Source: CAYJMQ01 sp964371555 (GTDB lineage: Bacteria > Bdellovibrionota > JACOXK01 > 2-02-FULL-40-11). Taken from it: a stretch of DNA of 64,000 nt. Location: positions 8,543 to 72,542 of the forward strand of contig CAYJMQ010000001.1 in the NCBI GenBank assembly GCA_964371555.1. Direction: 5' to 3'. Position numbers and translations under genes: made by a program. Of the stretch, positions 1 to 7,291 are shown piece after piece. The stretch's first letter is position 1, and each line of letters starts with the position of its first letter. Under the pieces are notes generated by a model. That model saw only the letters and a list, made by a program, of their open reading frames with translations. It did no database searches and was not told the DNA's origin.

Positions 1-2
1 TT

Positions 3-488
3 ATTTCTGGGCTTGTCCAAAATGGGATTAAGCCAAATCTGCTTGCGGTCTATAATGGTTCAAAACATGGCAATTATCGGGTCGGCGAAGAGGTTCATAT
101 CGATCTAAAGAGGACCCAAGAAATTGCGGATGCGATCAGACCCTTTGGGGTGGCGATTGCGCAGCATGGGATTACAGGCACACCGATTCATCTGCTCGAG
201 CAGTTTGTTCACCATGGGATTCGAAAGGGGAATGTCGGAACCGAGTGGCAAAACGTGGCTCACGCGCACCTCCCCAAAGATCTTTTGGACCGTATGAAAA
301 AGTGGGCAGAGGATACGGGGGAAAATATTAAGATGGCAACAAAACCCTTTTTGAATGAAATCAACTCTATCCCTAAAGAGAATATTGAGCGATGCGAGAC
401 GCAGGCATATAAAGAGGCAAAGGCATTCATTACCGCTTTTCATGCGCGGGGGAGCGCCTCGCTCCTTGAGAAAAAATTGCAGCGATGA
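3..488 (+). CDS. fba: Class II fructose-bisphosphate aldolase, 3' fragment
   Basis: The reading frame is open from the window edge to a TGA at 486-488, so only the last 161 residues are present. The fragment carries the YNGSKHGNY stretch, then QHGITGTP (family histidine plus phosphate-binding turn) and GIRKGNVGT(E)WQN, which are typical of the longer class II aldolases that cleave fructose-1,6-bisphosphate to DHAP and glyceraldehyde-3-phosphate in the cytoplasm. The stop overlaps the rsmD start (ATGA), so the gene is probably the upstream member of an rsmD-coaD operon. The N-terminal zinc ligands lie outside the window, so a related sugar-bisphosphate aldolase is possible. Confidence 0.8.
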   Translation: MSGLVQNGIKPNLLAVYNGSKHGNYRVGEEVHIDLKRTQEIADAIRPFGVAIAQHGITGTPIHLLEQFVHHGIRKGNVGTEWQNVAHAHLPKDLLDRMKKWAEDTGENIKMATKPFLNEINSIPKENIERCETQAYKEAKAFITAFHARGSASLLEKKLQR

Positions 489-1051
489 GGATTACAGGGG
501 GGGAATTCTGCGGCAGGTCTCTTTATGCCCCGCGAACGCTTCGTGTTCGCCCTGCCTCTGACCGGTTTCGGGTCAATATCTTTAATATTCTCGGCAATAG
601 TTGCGAAGGAATGGCTGTGCTTGACCTTTTTGCGGGGGTGGGGACGCTCGGGCTTGAGGCTTTGAGTCGGGGCGCGGAATCGGTGACTTTTGTCGACCAC
701 TTTCATCAGTCGCTGGCATTTTTAAAAAAAAATGTCAGCTTTTGCAAAGAGCGTGTCAAAATTTTTCCAACGGATTTTCGCGCGGCTTTGAAGGCTTTAT
801 CTCATAAGAAATTTGCGTTTGATCTTATTTTTATAGATCCTCCTTATGAGCACGATTTTGTGTCTGCATCCTTAAAGTTGCTGGATAATTCTTTGTTATT
901 AAAAGAGAGCGGAATGATCATTGTTCAGCATAGTCGCCATGAATTGATTCCAGATGATTTGAAACGGCTCTCGGTAGTTGACACAAGGAAATATGGGGAT
1001 ACGGTTATTAGTTTTTGCCGAACACATGAAAGCGGCACGCATTTACAATGA
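485..1051 (+). CDS. rsmD: 16S rRNA (guanine(966)-N2)-methyltransferase RsmD
   Basis: A 188-residue protein of the usual RsmD length. It starts MRITGGEF(C)GR and has the RP-S-DR-R--IFNIL signature at about 22-36, the SAM-binding motif I DLFAGVGTLG at 47-56, and the catalytic DPPY at 118-121. It transfers a methyl group to the exocyclic amine of G966 in 16S rRNA during 30S assembly. Its start overlaps the aldolase stop and its end overlaps coaD by four bases (ATGA). The rsmD-coaD pairing is very common in bacteria and supports both calls. Confidence 0.95.
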   Translation: MRITGGEFCGRSLYAPRTLRVRPASDRFRVNIFNILGNSCEGMAVLDLFAGVGTLGLEALSRGAESVTFVDHFHQSLAFLKKNVSFCKERVKIFPTDFRAALKALSHKKFAFDLIFIDPPYEHDFVSASLKLLDNSLLLKESGMIIVQHSRHELIPDDLKRLSVVDTRKYGDTVISFCRTHESGTHLQ

Positions 1052-1533
1052 AAAAAAGAACTGCCATTTATCCCGGTTCCTTTGATCCAGTCACTTACGG
1101 GCATGTCGATATTGTCTCACGGGGGCTTCGCCTCTTTGATGAAATCGTTGTTTTGATTGCTGAGAGTCCGGAAAAGAAGGGGCTCTTTTCGGTTTCAGAA
1201 AAAAAGGAGATGCTCTCTGAAGTTTTTAAATATGAGAAGCGTGTGCGCATCGATCATTGGGAGGGGCTTCTCATGGCATACGCGAAAAAAAATGCCGCAG
1301 ACGCGATTTTGCGGGGTCTTCGGGCAGTCTCTGATTTTGAATATGAATTCCAGATGGCTTCGATGAATAAAAGACTCTGTCCCGAAATTGACACGATCTT
1401 TATGATGACGTCTGAAAACTATTCGTTTGTAAGTTCGCATCTCGTAAGAGAAGTTGCAAGCCTCGGTGGCGATCTCAAAGACATTGTTCCTGCCGAAGTG
1501 GAAAAACGTCTGAATAGGAAGTTTGGCAAATGA
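1048..1533 (+). CDS. coaD: Phosphopantetheine adenylyltransferase CoaD
   Basis: A 161-residue cytidylyltransferase-fold protein, the normal CoaD length. The ATP-binding GSFDP-(5)-GH motif sits at 10-19 (TYGH being the HxGH-type signature), and the C-terminal VSSHLVREVASLGGD matches the ISST-(L)-VRE motif that binds the nucleotide phosphates. It converts 4'-phosphopantetheine and ATP to dephospho-CoA, the penultimate step of CoA synthesis. It overlaps rsmD upstream, and the aminotransferase ATG lies inside its last codons (1530), so the three genes are probably cotranscribed and translationally coupled. Confidence 0.96.
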   Translation: MKKRTAIYPGSFDPVTYGHVDIVSRGLRLFDEIVVLIAESPEKKGLFSVSEKKEMLSEVFKYEKRVRIDHWEGLLMAYAKKNAADAILRGLRAVSDFEYEFQMASMNKRLCPEIDTIFMMTSENYSFVSSHLVREVASLGGDLKDIVPAEVEKRLNRKFGK

Positions 1534-2730
1534 TCGTATCGCGGCGGGTTCGCCATGTTCCCCCCTCCTCAACGCTGCTTCTTGCCGAAAAAGCAAAACA
1601 GCTCAAAGCCCAGGGAATCGATATTATCTCGCTTACCATCGGGGAGCCCGATTTTGATACCCCTGCCCACATTAAGCGGGCAGCGGTTGAAGCCTTAGAA
1701 CAGGGCTTTACGAAGTACACAAATCCTTCAGGCATTGCGGATCTCAGGAAAGCGGTAACAAATAAGATTTTTGAAGACCTTGGGCTTACATACGATTGGC
1801 AGAATACGATTATTACGAATGGCTCCAAGCAGGGGATCTATAATTTTTTCCAGGCGGCCTTGAATCCGGGGGATGAGGTGATTGTTCCATCCCCTTATTG
1901 GGTTTCGTATCCGCCGATGATCCAGCTTGCTCAAGGGATTCCCAAAATTGTTCAGACGACACAAGAGGAAGGATTTAAGCTCGATTCCAAAAAGCTTAAA
2001 AAAGCGATCACCCAAAAAACAAAAGCGGTCATCATCAATTCCCCCTCAAATCCGACGGGGGCTGTTTATAGGAGGGAAGAGCTTGAAGATCTTGCCTCCG
2101 TTTTAGAGGGGAAACCGATTTGGATTGTGAGCGATGATGCCTATTCAAAAATTATCTTTGATGGTCTGAAATTTGTGTCGATGGCGGGGCTTTCAAAAAA
2201 ACTATTTTCAAAAACGGTCATTTTTAATACCTGTTCCAAAACGTACGCAATGACCGGTTGGCGGATTGGGTTTGTGACAGGGGCAGATCCTAGGTTTATG
2301 AGAGCCATTGGGGTTATCCAGAGCCAGTCNNNNNNNNNNCGCAAACGCGATGGCGCAGAAAGCCGCTATCGCGGCATTGACGACGTTTCAGGATGGGGTT
2401 CTTGCGATGGTCAAAGAATTTGACCGGCGGCGTCAGGTCGGTTTGGAGGGTTTTTCTCTTATGAAAGAGGCCAACTGTTTCCGGCCCGAGGGGGCCTTTT
2501 ATTTCTTTGCCGATTTTTCAAACTATTACCGTCGATCTTATAAAGGGAACCGAATCAAAAATTCAGAGGATTTATGCGCCTTTCTCCTGGAAGAAGGCCG
2601 TGTGGCTGTCATTCCCGGGAAGGAATTTGGATCTGACAAGCACTTAAGATTTTCATTTGCGACCTCCGAAGAGAACATTCGCCAGGCGATGATCCGCGTT
2701 CAGGAGACACTGGAAAAACTAAAAAAGTAA
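1530..2730 (+). CDS. aspC: Class I/II aspartate aminotransferase (interrupted by assembly gap)
   Basis: A PLP-dependent fold-type I aminotransferase of about 400 residues. Seen here: GEPDFDTP at 39-46, the NPTG motif at 174-177, the PLP-anchoring lysine K237 in CSKTYAMTGWR, and a C-terminal small domain ending RFSFATSEENIRQAM. It should interconvert aspartate and 2-oxoglutarate with oxaloacetate and glutamate. Ten Ns at 2330-2339 put the two halves in different frames. The family motif QSQ-STSN fits a true gap of nine bases, which restores a single frame, so I treat this as one intact gene. It overlaps coaD by four bases. Confidence 0.9.
2330..2339. other. Assembly gap (10 N)
   Basis: Ten ambiguous bases inside the aminotransferase gene. 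The flanks read ...CAG AGC CAG TC and C GCA AAC GCG ATG. Homologous aminotransferases carry S-T-S-N here, which needs nine missing bases, so the placeholder length is probably arbitrary and one base too long. Confidence 0.95.
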
Positions 2731-2737
2731 TCCAGTC

Positions 2738-2766
2738 GACACGCCATTTCGAAGAAATGGTGTGTC
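2738..2766. terminator. Bidirectional hairpin shared by convergent genes
   Basis: A 13-bp stem (one G-U type mismatch) around a 3-base loop, with core CCATTTCGAAGAAATGG. It lies just after the aminotransferase stop and just before the 3' end of the convergent small gene. The same 17-base core recurs in a hairpin at 43854-43882, again between convergent genes, so this is either a preferred terminator sequence or a small palindromic repeat. There is no long T-tract. Confidence 0.6.
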
Positions 2767-2776
2767 AGCTTCATCT

Positions 2777-3058
2777 TCACTCCCCCGGTGTTACTTTCTG
2801 GATTTCTTTCAGGTTCAAATAGGTATCTTCTATCGTTTTTTCGGAGGCAGGGGTCGGTCCGCAAATGACATCTCTCAACAGCCCTTGCACCGCGTGAATA
2901 TCATCTGTTAAGCGCTCTATCGCATAACTTGAAGGGGGGGGGATAGGGGGGACAGGATTTGCCGGCGCCCGGTTCATTTTGGCGATGGCTCGCTCCGTAA
3001 AAATAAAGAATAAAAATGAAAAAACAAACAGAAATATTTTTTTATTGAGGTCAGTCAT
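2777..3058 (-). CDS. Small secreted protein of unknown function
   Basis: A 93-residue protein with a hydrophobic N-terminal segment (about 8-25, ending RAIA) that reads as a signal peptide, then a proline-rich stretch (NPVPPIPPPSS at about 33-43) and an acidic helical tail. No known family is recognised. It is convergent with the aminotransferase, from which it is separated by a hairpin. A near-consensus sigma-54 promoter lies about 75 bases upstream of its ATG (3144-3160, minus), which supports it being a real, regulated gene. Periplasmic or outer-membrane location is inferred from the signal peptide only. Confidence 0.6.
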   Translation of the reverse strand: MTDLNKKIFLFVFSFLFFIFTERAIAKMNRAPANPVPPIPPPSSYAIERLTDDIHAVQGLLRDVICGPTPASEKTIEDTYLNLKEIQKVTPGE

Positions 3059-3143
3059 ATCCCCTCATTAAAATTTCATTAAAAATCGAAATCCCCCTTT
3101 TAAAGATTTCAAAAAGAACGAACGATACCTACCCATATTCAGG

Positions 3144-3160
3144 TGCAATCACGATGCCAG
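3144..3160 (-). promoter_or_regulatory. Sigma-54 (RpoN) promoter
   Basis: On the minus strand the sequence is CTGGCATCGTGATTGCA, matching TGGCA-N6-TTGC with GG and GC elements at the correct 10-base spacing. The predicted start site is near 3133, about 75 bases before the ATG of the small secreted protein at 3058. Two similar sites occur at 21614 and 24693. Confidence 0.7.
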
Positions 3161-3351
3161 GGGAGGTGTTCAAAAATTGAGCTGAGAAATCAAAAGGATA
3201 GAAAAAAACTTACAGATTTTGTCACTTTTGATGCTCTGTAAAAGGTGACCAGGTTATAAAGCACATATTTAATAAGTCATTGAAATTTAACAGCTTTCCA
3301 GATCTGTCATTTTTAATACACACTGATTAATTTTTTTGCGCTTTGGCGCTT

Positions 3352-3480
3352 TCAGGAGTGTCGCATAAAACTTCGAAGCAGTTTTAGGGCTTGCTGATCC
3401 TCGAGGCACTCTTCCCCTTTGGGGGTTTCAAGAACCATCGGAATATTTTCAAACCGTCTGTCATTCATCAATAATTGATA
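3352..3480 (-). pseudogene. nfo: 3' remnant of endonuclease IV (nfo)
   Basis: This minus-strand frame reads LMNDRRFENIPMVLETPKG followed by EECLEDQQALKLLRSFMRHS and a TGA. It closely matches the C-terminal tail of endonuclease IV (LMND-RF--IP-(V/I)LETPK, then a leucine-rich helix). Endonuclease IV is a zinc AP-endonuclease of base-excision repair. Upstream the frame meets a TAG within about four codons and no further Nfo sequence can be read, so the rest of the gene is gone. The break lies about 30 bases from a 12-bp tandem repeat (3507-3542), which suggests a deletion or rearrangement joint. The fragment is too short to be functional. Confidence 0.7.
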
Positions 3481-3506
3481 TGTGAGCGCCTAGCCGCATG
3501 GTCTTT

Positions 3507-3542
3507 CCATGAATGTGGCCATGAATGTGGCCATGAATGGGG
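3507..3542. repeat. 12-bp tandem repeat, three copies
   Basis: CCATGAATGTGG is repeated head to tail three times (the last copy ends GGGG). It lies between the nfo remnant and the promoter of the membrane protein gene. The rest of the 3059-3588 interval holds the nfo remnant, the sigma-54 site and AT-rich sequence with no other recognisable gene. Confidence 0.85.
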
Positions 3543-3575
3543 TGATTTTTCTTTTCATTTTGTTTCCTCTATCTC

Positions 3576-3581
3576 TATAAT
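3576..3581 (+). promoter_or_regulatory. Consensus -10 box, possible leaderless promoter
   Basis: A perfect TATAAT ends seven bases before the ATG at 3589, so transcription would start at or next to the A of the start codon. A weak -35 (TTTCAT, 3553-3558) lies 17 bases upstream. No Shine-Dalgarno sequence precedes the ATG, which fits a leaderless message. Confidence 0.5.
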
Positions 3582-3588
3582 ACAAACC

Positions 3589-4287
3589 ATGCGTTCAAAA
3601 AACATAAAAATAGGGTGGGGATTATTCTTTTTTATTCTCATTCTTGCCATCTATTTTTTTACGCCGGCCAAGAATTATTTTTCGCGTGAGAATTTCGATG
3701 TTTTAAGAAAAATGGTTGAGGATCAGGGGGCTTATGCCCCCCTGGTCTTTATTGGCCTTTATGTGGCTGTCGCCATTCTTTGCCTGCCGGGATCGATCCT
3801 CACCATTCTTTCCGGCCTTATTTTTGGTGTCTGGGAAGGGACTCTTTATGTGGTCATCGGGGCGAATTTGGGCGCGTTTGCAACCTTTCTGATTGCGAGG
3901 CGCGTCGGGAGACACACCATTGAAAGATTTTTGCAGGGGCGCCGCCCGCAGGGCCGGCTGCTAAAACTCGATCGAAAGATTGAGGCAGGGGGATTCACTG
4001 TGGTTTTATGGCTGAGACTGATTCCTGTGATTCCCTATAATCTTTTGAACTACGCGATCGGTCTTACCAAAGTTCGTCTCAAAGATTGTCTATTGGGAAA
4101 TCTCTTGGGGATGCTCCCCGGTATTTTTGTTTATGTCAGTCTTGGCAATGCGGCGTCCCAGCTTTCTCTGACCGATCCCCGGGTTTGGACAAAGATCGAG
4201 GTGTGGGGTCCCTTTGTGCTTGTTATTCTGCTTTCGCTGATTCCCAGGATCATAAAAATATGGAGGAAAGATGCGCCAAAATTATGA
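3589..4287 (+). CDS. TVP38/TMEM64 (DedA-type) membrane protein
   Basis: A 232-residue integral membrane protein with an N-terminal membrane segment, the SNARE-associated (VTT) core with CLPGSILTILSGLIFG and NLGAFATFLIARRVGR, and the reentrant motif LRLIPVIPYNLLNYAIGLT. This is the DedA/TVP38 superfamily of inner-membrane scramblase-like proteins; the substrate is unknown. The frame is open further upstream, but those extra residues come from the tandem-repeat region, and the ATG at 3589 gives the normal family start. Its 3' end overlaps the following flavoprotein by 17 bases, a pairing common in bacteria, so the two are probably coupled. Confidence 0.85.
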   Translation: MRSKNIKIGWGLFFFILILAIYFFTPAKNYFSRENFDVLRKMVEDQGAYAPLVFIGLYVAVAILCLPGSILTILSGLIFGVWEGTLYVVIGANLGAFATFLIARRVGRHTIERFLQGRRPQGRLLKLDRKIEAGGFTVVLWLRLIPVIPYNLLNYAIGLTKVRLKDCLLGNLLGMLPGIFVYVSLGNAASQLSLTDPRVWTKIEVWGPFVLVILLSLIPRIIKIWRKDAPKL

Positions 4288-5698
4288 TCTGATTGTGATC
4301 GGAGGGGGATCCGCTGGATTGGTCTGCTCGGCAGGCGCTGCGGCGATCGGGGCGAAAGTGGCGCTGATTGAGAAGAAAAAACTGGGGGGCGATTGTCTCA
4401 ATACCGGTTGTGTCCCTTCAAAAGCGCTTATTCGATCAGCCAAGGTTATCCATACGCTAAGATCAGCGGAACAATTTGGAATCCGGGAGTGTCAGTTTGA
4501 ATTTGATTTTTCAGACATTATGCGGCGTGTTAAAAATGTGCAGGGGACGATTGAGCCGCACGATTCGCCTGAAAGATTTAAGGGGCTGGGGGTTGATGTC
4601 AAATTCGGAAACTATTCTTTCAAGAGCGCTCACGAACTGACAAATGGCGAGCATACCCTTTTTGGAAAACGAATTGTCATCGCAACAGGATCTTCTCCGG
4701 TTGTCCCTCCCGTCCCTGGCTGTGAAGAAGCGAAATGCCTGACGAGTGAAAATATTTGGGATATTCAATCGCTGCCAAAGCGATTTGTCATTATAGGCGG
4801 GGGTCCGATCGGTTCTGAACTGGCGCACGCTTTTTCAAGATTTGGCAGTAAAGTAACCCTGATCGATTTTGCCCCCGGAATTCTGATGCGTGAGGATCCC
4901 GACTTGAAAGCGGTGATTGAGTCCCAATTCCAAAAAGAGGGGATTCAGTGTCGTTTCAGCGCGAAGGTTCAGCGTATTTTGCATGCGGCGACGCATCATA
5001 TTGTGTCGATAGAAACTTCGGGGAGGGAAGAAAATTTTGAGTGCGACGCGATTTTTTTAGCCGTTGGAAGAAAGGCGAATACAGGCGGACTTGGGCTTGA
5101 GAAAGTTGGGATTGAGATGAATGAGCGGGGCATTGTCATAAACGATTATGGTCAGACCTCTTTGAAGCATATCTATGCCTGTGGCGATGTGGCGGGCTCT
5201 TATCAGTTTACGCATTTTGCCGATTATCAGGCGAGAAGGGTTCTTCGAAACGCGCTTTTTCCCGGCAGGGCGAGGGTGGTCACTGATGTGGTCCCCTGGT
5301 GCACGTTTACCGATCCGGAACTTGCGCGTGTGGGGCTTTCAGAAACTGAAGCGAAGCAGAGAAAAATCGCGCATGATGTTTATAAGTACGAAATTTCCGA
5401 ACTCGATCGGGCTGTTTGCGAGGGAGAAACCGCCGGGCTTGTAAAGGTGATTACAAAAAAATCTTCAGATAAAATTTTAGGGGCGGCCATTGTCGGGCCT
5501 CATGCGGGCGATCTGATTCAGGAACTTGTTTTGGCGCTTCAAAAAGGGATCGGACTAAAGACCCTTGCTTCGACGATGCATCCCTATCCGACGATGGCAG
5601 AGGTCTCAAAAAAGGTGAGCGAAGTCTGGCTGCGGAGCCTCTTAAAACCGTGGATGATAAAAATCCTTCAGGTTTATTTTCGAATGTTATTTCGTTAA
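4271..5698 (+). CDS. FAD-dependent pyridine nucleotide-disulfide oxidoreductase (MerA-like)
   Basis: A 475-residue class I flavin disulfide reductase. Seen here: FAD-binding GGGSAG at 11-16, redox-active pair C42/C47 in GGDCLNTGCVPSK, the NAD(P)-binding GGGPIGSE at about 176-183, and the second FAD motif ACGDVA. The C-terminal dimer motif is HPYPTMAE, so the position of the catalytic histidine of lipoamide dehydrogenases is tyrosine, as in mercuric reductases. However, the vicinal C-terminal cysteines and the HMA domain of MerA are missing, so mercury reduction is not supported. It overlaps the TVP38 gene and is probably cotranscribed with it; the substrate is unknown. Confidence 0.85.
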   Translation: MRQNYDLIVIGGGSAGLVCSAGAAAIGAKVALIEKKKLGGDCLNTGCVPSKALIRSAKVIHTLRSAEQFGIRECQFEFDFSDIMRRVKNVQGTIEPHDSPERFKGLGVDVKFGNYSFKSAHELTNGEHTLFGKRIVIATGSSPVVPPVPGCEEAKCLTSENIWDIQSLPKRFVIIGGGPIGSELAHAFSRFGSKVTLIDFAPGILMREDPDLKAVIESQFQKEGIQCRFSAKVQRILHAATHHIVSIETSGREENFECDAIFLAVGRKANTGGLGLEKVGIEMNERGIVINDYGQTSLKHIYACGDVAGSYQFTHFADYQARRVLRNALFPGRARVVTDVVPWCTFTDPELARVGLSETEAKQRKIAHDVYKYEISELDRAVCEGETAGLVKVITKKSSDKILGAAIVGPHAGDLIQELVLALQKGIGLKTLASTMHPYPTMAEVSKKVSEVWLRSLLKPWMIKILQVYFRMLFR

Positions 5699-6111
5699 CC
5701 AAAGAATTTTTTATGTTCTATCAAAAGACAACGATCCATAACCACATCCATTCCATTGGATATCGCTTTTTGCGCGGCCTGCTCGTGTTCCAACCCGAGC
5801 TGCATCCAGACTGCTTTGGCCCCAATTTTAATCGCTTGGTCAACAATTTCCGGAATGAATTCGACACGGCGGAAGATATCGACAATGTCAATCGGGAATG
5901 GGATTTCTGAAAGTGAGGTGTACGCTTTCTCCCCCAGTACTTCTTCTGTGTCCGGGCGGACGGGTACAATCTTATACCCTTTGGACTGCAGGTAGCTTGA
6001 TACCTCATAGCTCGGTTTCGTGGGATCGGGAGAGAGACCCACAACGGCAATTGTTTTTGTTTGCTCAAGAAGCGCTTTGATTTGTGAGTCTTGGGTCAGT
6101 ATGCTGGTCAT
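5695..6111 (-). CDS. CoA-binding protein (YccU-like Rossmann domain)
   Basis: A 138-residue single-domain protein. TIAVVGLSPDPTKPSYEVSSYL followed by GYKIVPVRP and IVDIFRR is the CoA_binding_2 signature, and GAKAVWMQLGLEHEQAA-(x)-GMDVVMDRCLLIEH is its conserved C-terminal half. These proteins are stand-alone versions of the CoA-binding domain of succinyl-CoA synthetase alpha and their physiological role is unclear. The ATG at 6111 is preferred over one 42 bases upstream because it gives the family start. It converges on and overlaps the flavoprotein gene by four bases. Confidence 0.85.
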   Translation of the reverse strand: MTSILTQDSQIKALLEQTKTIAVVGLSPDPTKPSYEVSSYLQSKGYKIVPVRPDTEEVLGEKAYTSLSEIPFPIDIVDIFRRVEFIPEIVDQAIKIGAKAVWMQLGLEHEQAAQKAISNGMDVVMDRCLLIEHKKFFG

Positions 6112-6253
6112 GCGGTAGCTATAGATGCTTTTTAGGATCAAATGCAACTTCAAAATTTTTCATTTGATTATCGGGGTAAGTCATTGGGGGGCAAATTTTC
6201 TTGACAGGAAGGGGGGCAATTGTTACGGAAAATTTTGAGATATCTATTTTTTT

Positions 6254-6526
6254 ATGAATAAAATCGAACTGATTTCGAAAATTGCCCGGGAAAATGGAGT
6301 GAGCCAGGTTGAAGCGGAAAAGATGATGGTGAGCATCACCGATATCATTACAAACTCTCTTAAAAAGGGGGAAAAAGTGGTCTGGACCGGTTTTGGCACT
6401 TTTTTGGTGAGCCGAAGGGGCGAACGGAATGGCCGAAATCCCCATACCGGTGAGACAATTCGCATTCCTGCCTCCTGTGTCCCCTGGTTTCGGGCAGGGA
6501 AAGAGTTTAAAAAGATTGTCAGTTGA
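6254..6526 (+). CDS. HU/IHF-family DNA-binding protein
   Basis: A 90-residue protein of typical HU length. It starts MNKIELI and has the helical dimer region, TGFGTF at about 46-51, and the DNA-intercalating arm region GRNPHTGETIRIPASCVPWFRAGKEFK. It should bind and bend DNA as a nucleoid protein. Normal HU has A or V at the position following the IPAS-(K) turn, where this protein has C-V-P-W, a minor variation. The following gene begins inside its 3' end. Confidence 0.9.
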   Translation: MNKIELISKIARENGVSQVEAEKMMVSITDIITNSLKKGEKVVWTGFGTFLVSRRGERNGRNPHTGETIRIPASCVPWFRAGKEFKKIVS

Positions 6527-7289
6527 CCTTGAAGCTCTCTACCGAAAGTACAATCGCAGAGAATTCGTCCATCCCGATCCCCTCGAATTTCTCTATGCCT
6601 TTTCTGATCTTTATGACCGTGAAATTGTGGGTCTGATTGTTTCTACGCTGGCCTATGGGCGTGTGGAACAGATTTTAAAGAGCTGTCGGGCAGTTCTTAA
6701 GGAACTTGGATGCTCTCCGCGTCGCACGCTTGAGCAATTTTCATCTGTGAAAATTCAAAAAATGACAAAATCTTTTCGGCATCGATTTACAACCGGTGAT
6801 GATCTATCAGCGCTTCTTCTCGGAATTAAATCAGCTATTTCCAAATATGGTTCGCTTTATGAGTGTTTTTTGGACGGCTACCGCCGTCATCATTCTAATC
6901 TTCTTTTGTCATTGATCTCATTTCAGAAAGAAATAACTGGCTCTTATAGGCATTGCGGGGTTCGGCTTTTGCCGAGCCCCGCAAAACTGAGCGCCTGCAA
7001 ACGGCTCCATCTTTTTTTGCGATGGATGGTTCGAAAGGACGCGGTTGATCCGGGCGGTTGGGATGAAATTCCCCCCTCGAAGCTTCTCATCCCTCTGGAT
7101 GTTCATATGCACCGGATTTCTCTTCATCTTGGCTTCACGAACCGCAAATCGGCCGATTTAGAGACTGTTCTAGAAGTTACGAAAGCATTTTCCGAGATTT
7201 CTCCAGACGATCCTGTGAAGTATGATTTTGTACTGACGAGATTCGGCATTAGAAAAGATTTTAAAGTTGCATCTATTTTTGAAAAATGA
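6516..7289 (+). CDS. TIGR02757-family protein of unknown function
   Basis: About 257 residues. YRKYNRREFVHPDPLEFLYAF, DREIVGLIVSTLAYGRVEQI and the C-terminal PLDVHMHRISLHLGFTNRKSAD...DPVKYDF-(L)-RFGI are characteristic of the uncharacterised TIGR02757 family. The frame is open further upstream over the HU gene, but those residues are HU sequence read out of frame. The family N-terminus fits a TTG start at 6516 (GTG at 6480 or ATG at 6429 would overlap more of HU). Probably translationally coupled to HU. No biochemical function is known to me. Confidence 0.75.
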   Translation: MSVDLEALYRKYNRREFVHPDPLEFLYAFSDLYDREIVGLIVSTLAYGRVEQILKSCRAVLKELGCSPRRTLEQFSSVKIQKMTKSFRHRFTTGDDLSALLLGIKSAISKYGSLYECFLDGYRRHHSNLLLSLISFQKEITGSYRHCGVRLLPSPAKLSACKRLHLFLRWMVRKDAVDPGGWDEIPPSKLLIPLDVHMHRISLHLGFTNRKSADLETVLEVTKAFSEISPDDPVKYDFVLTRFGIRKDFKVASIFEK

Positions 7290-7291
7290 TG

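Noticed and set aside
3475..3588. Upstream extension of the TVP38 gene
   Set aside because: The extra 38 codons are translated tandem repeat (HECGHECGHEWG) without family similarity, and the -10 box lies inside them.
5175..5444. 89-residue frame inside the flavoprotein gene
   Set aside because: It lies wholly inside a well-supported gene in another frame and resembles no protein; the same applies to many similar shadows, including those opposite rsmD, hisS and nrdJ.
4271..5698. Mercuric reductase
   Set aside because: No N-terminal metal-binding domain, no C-terminal vicinal cysteines and no mer genes nearby.
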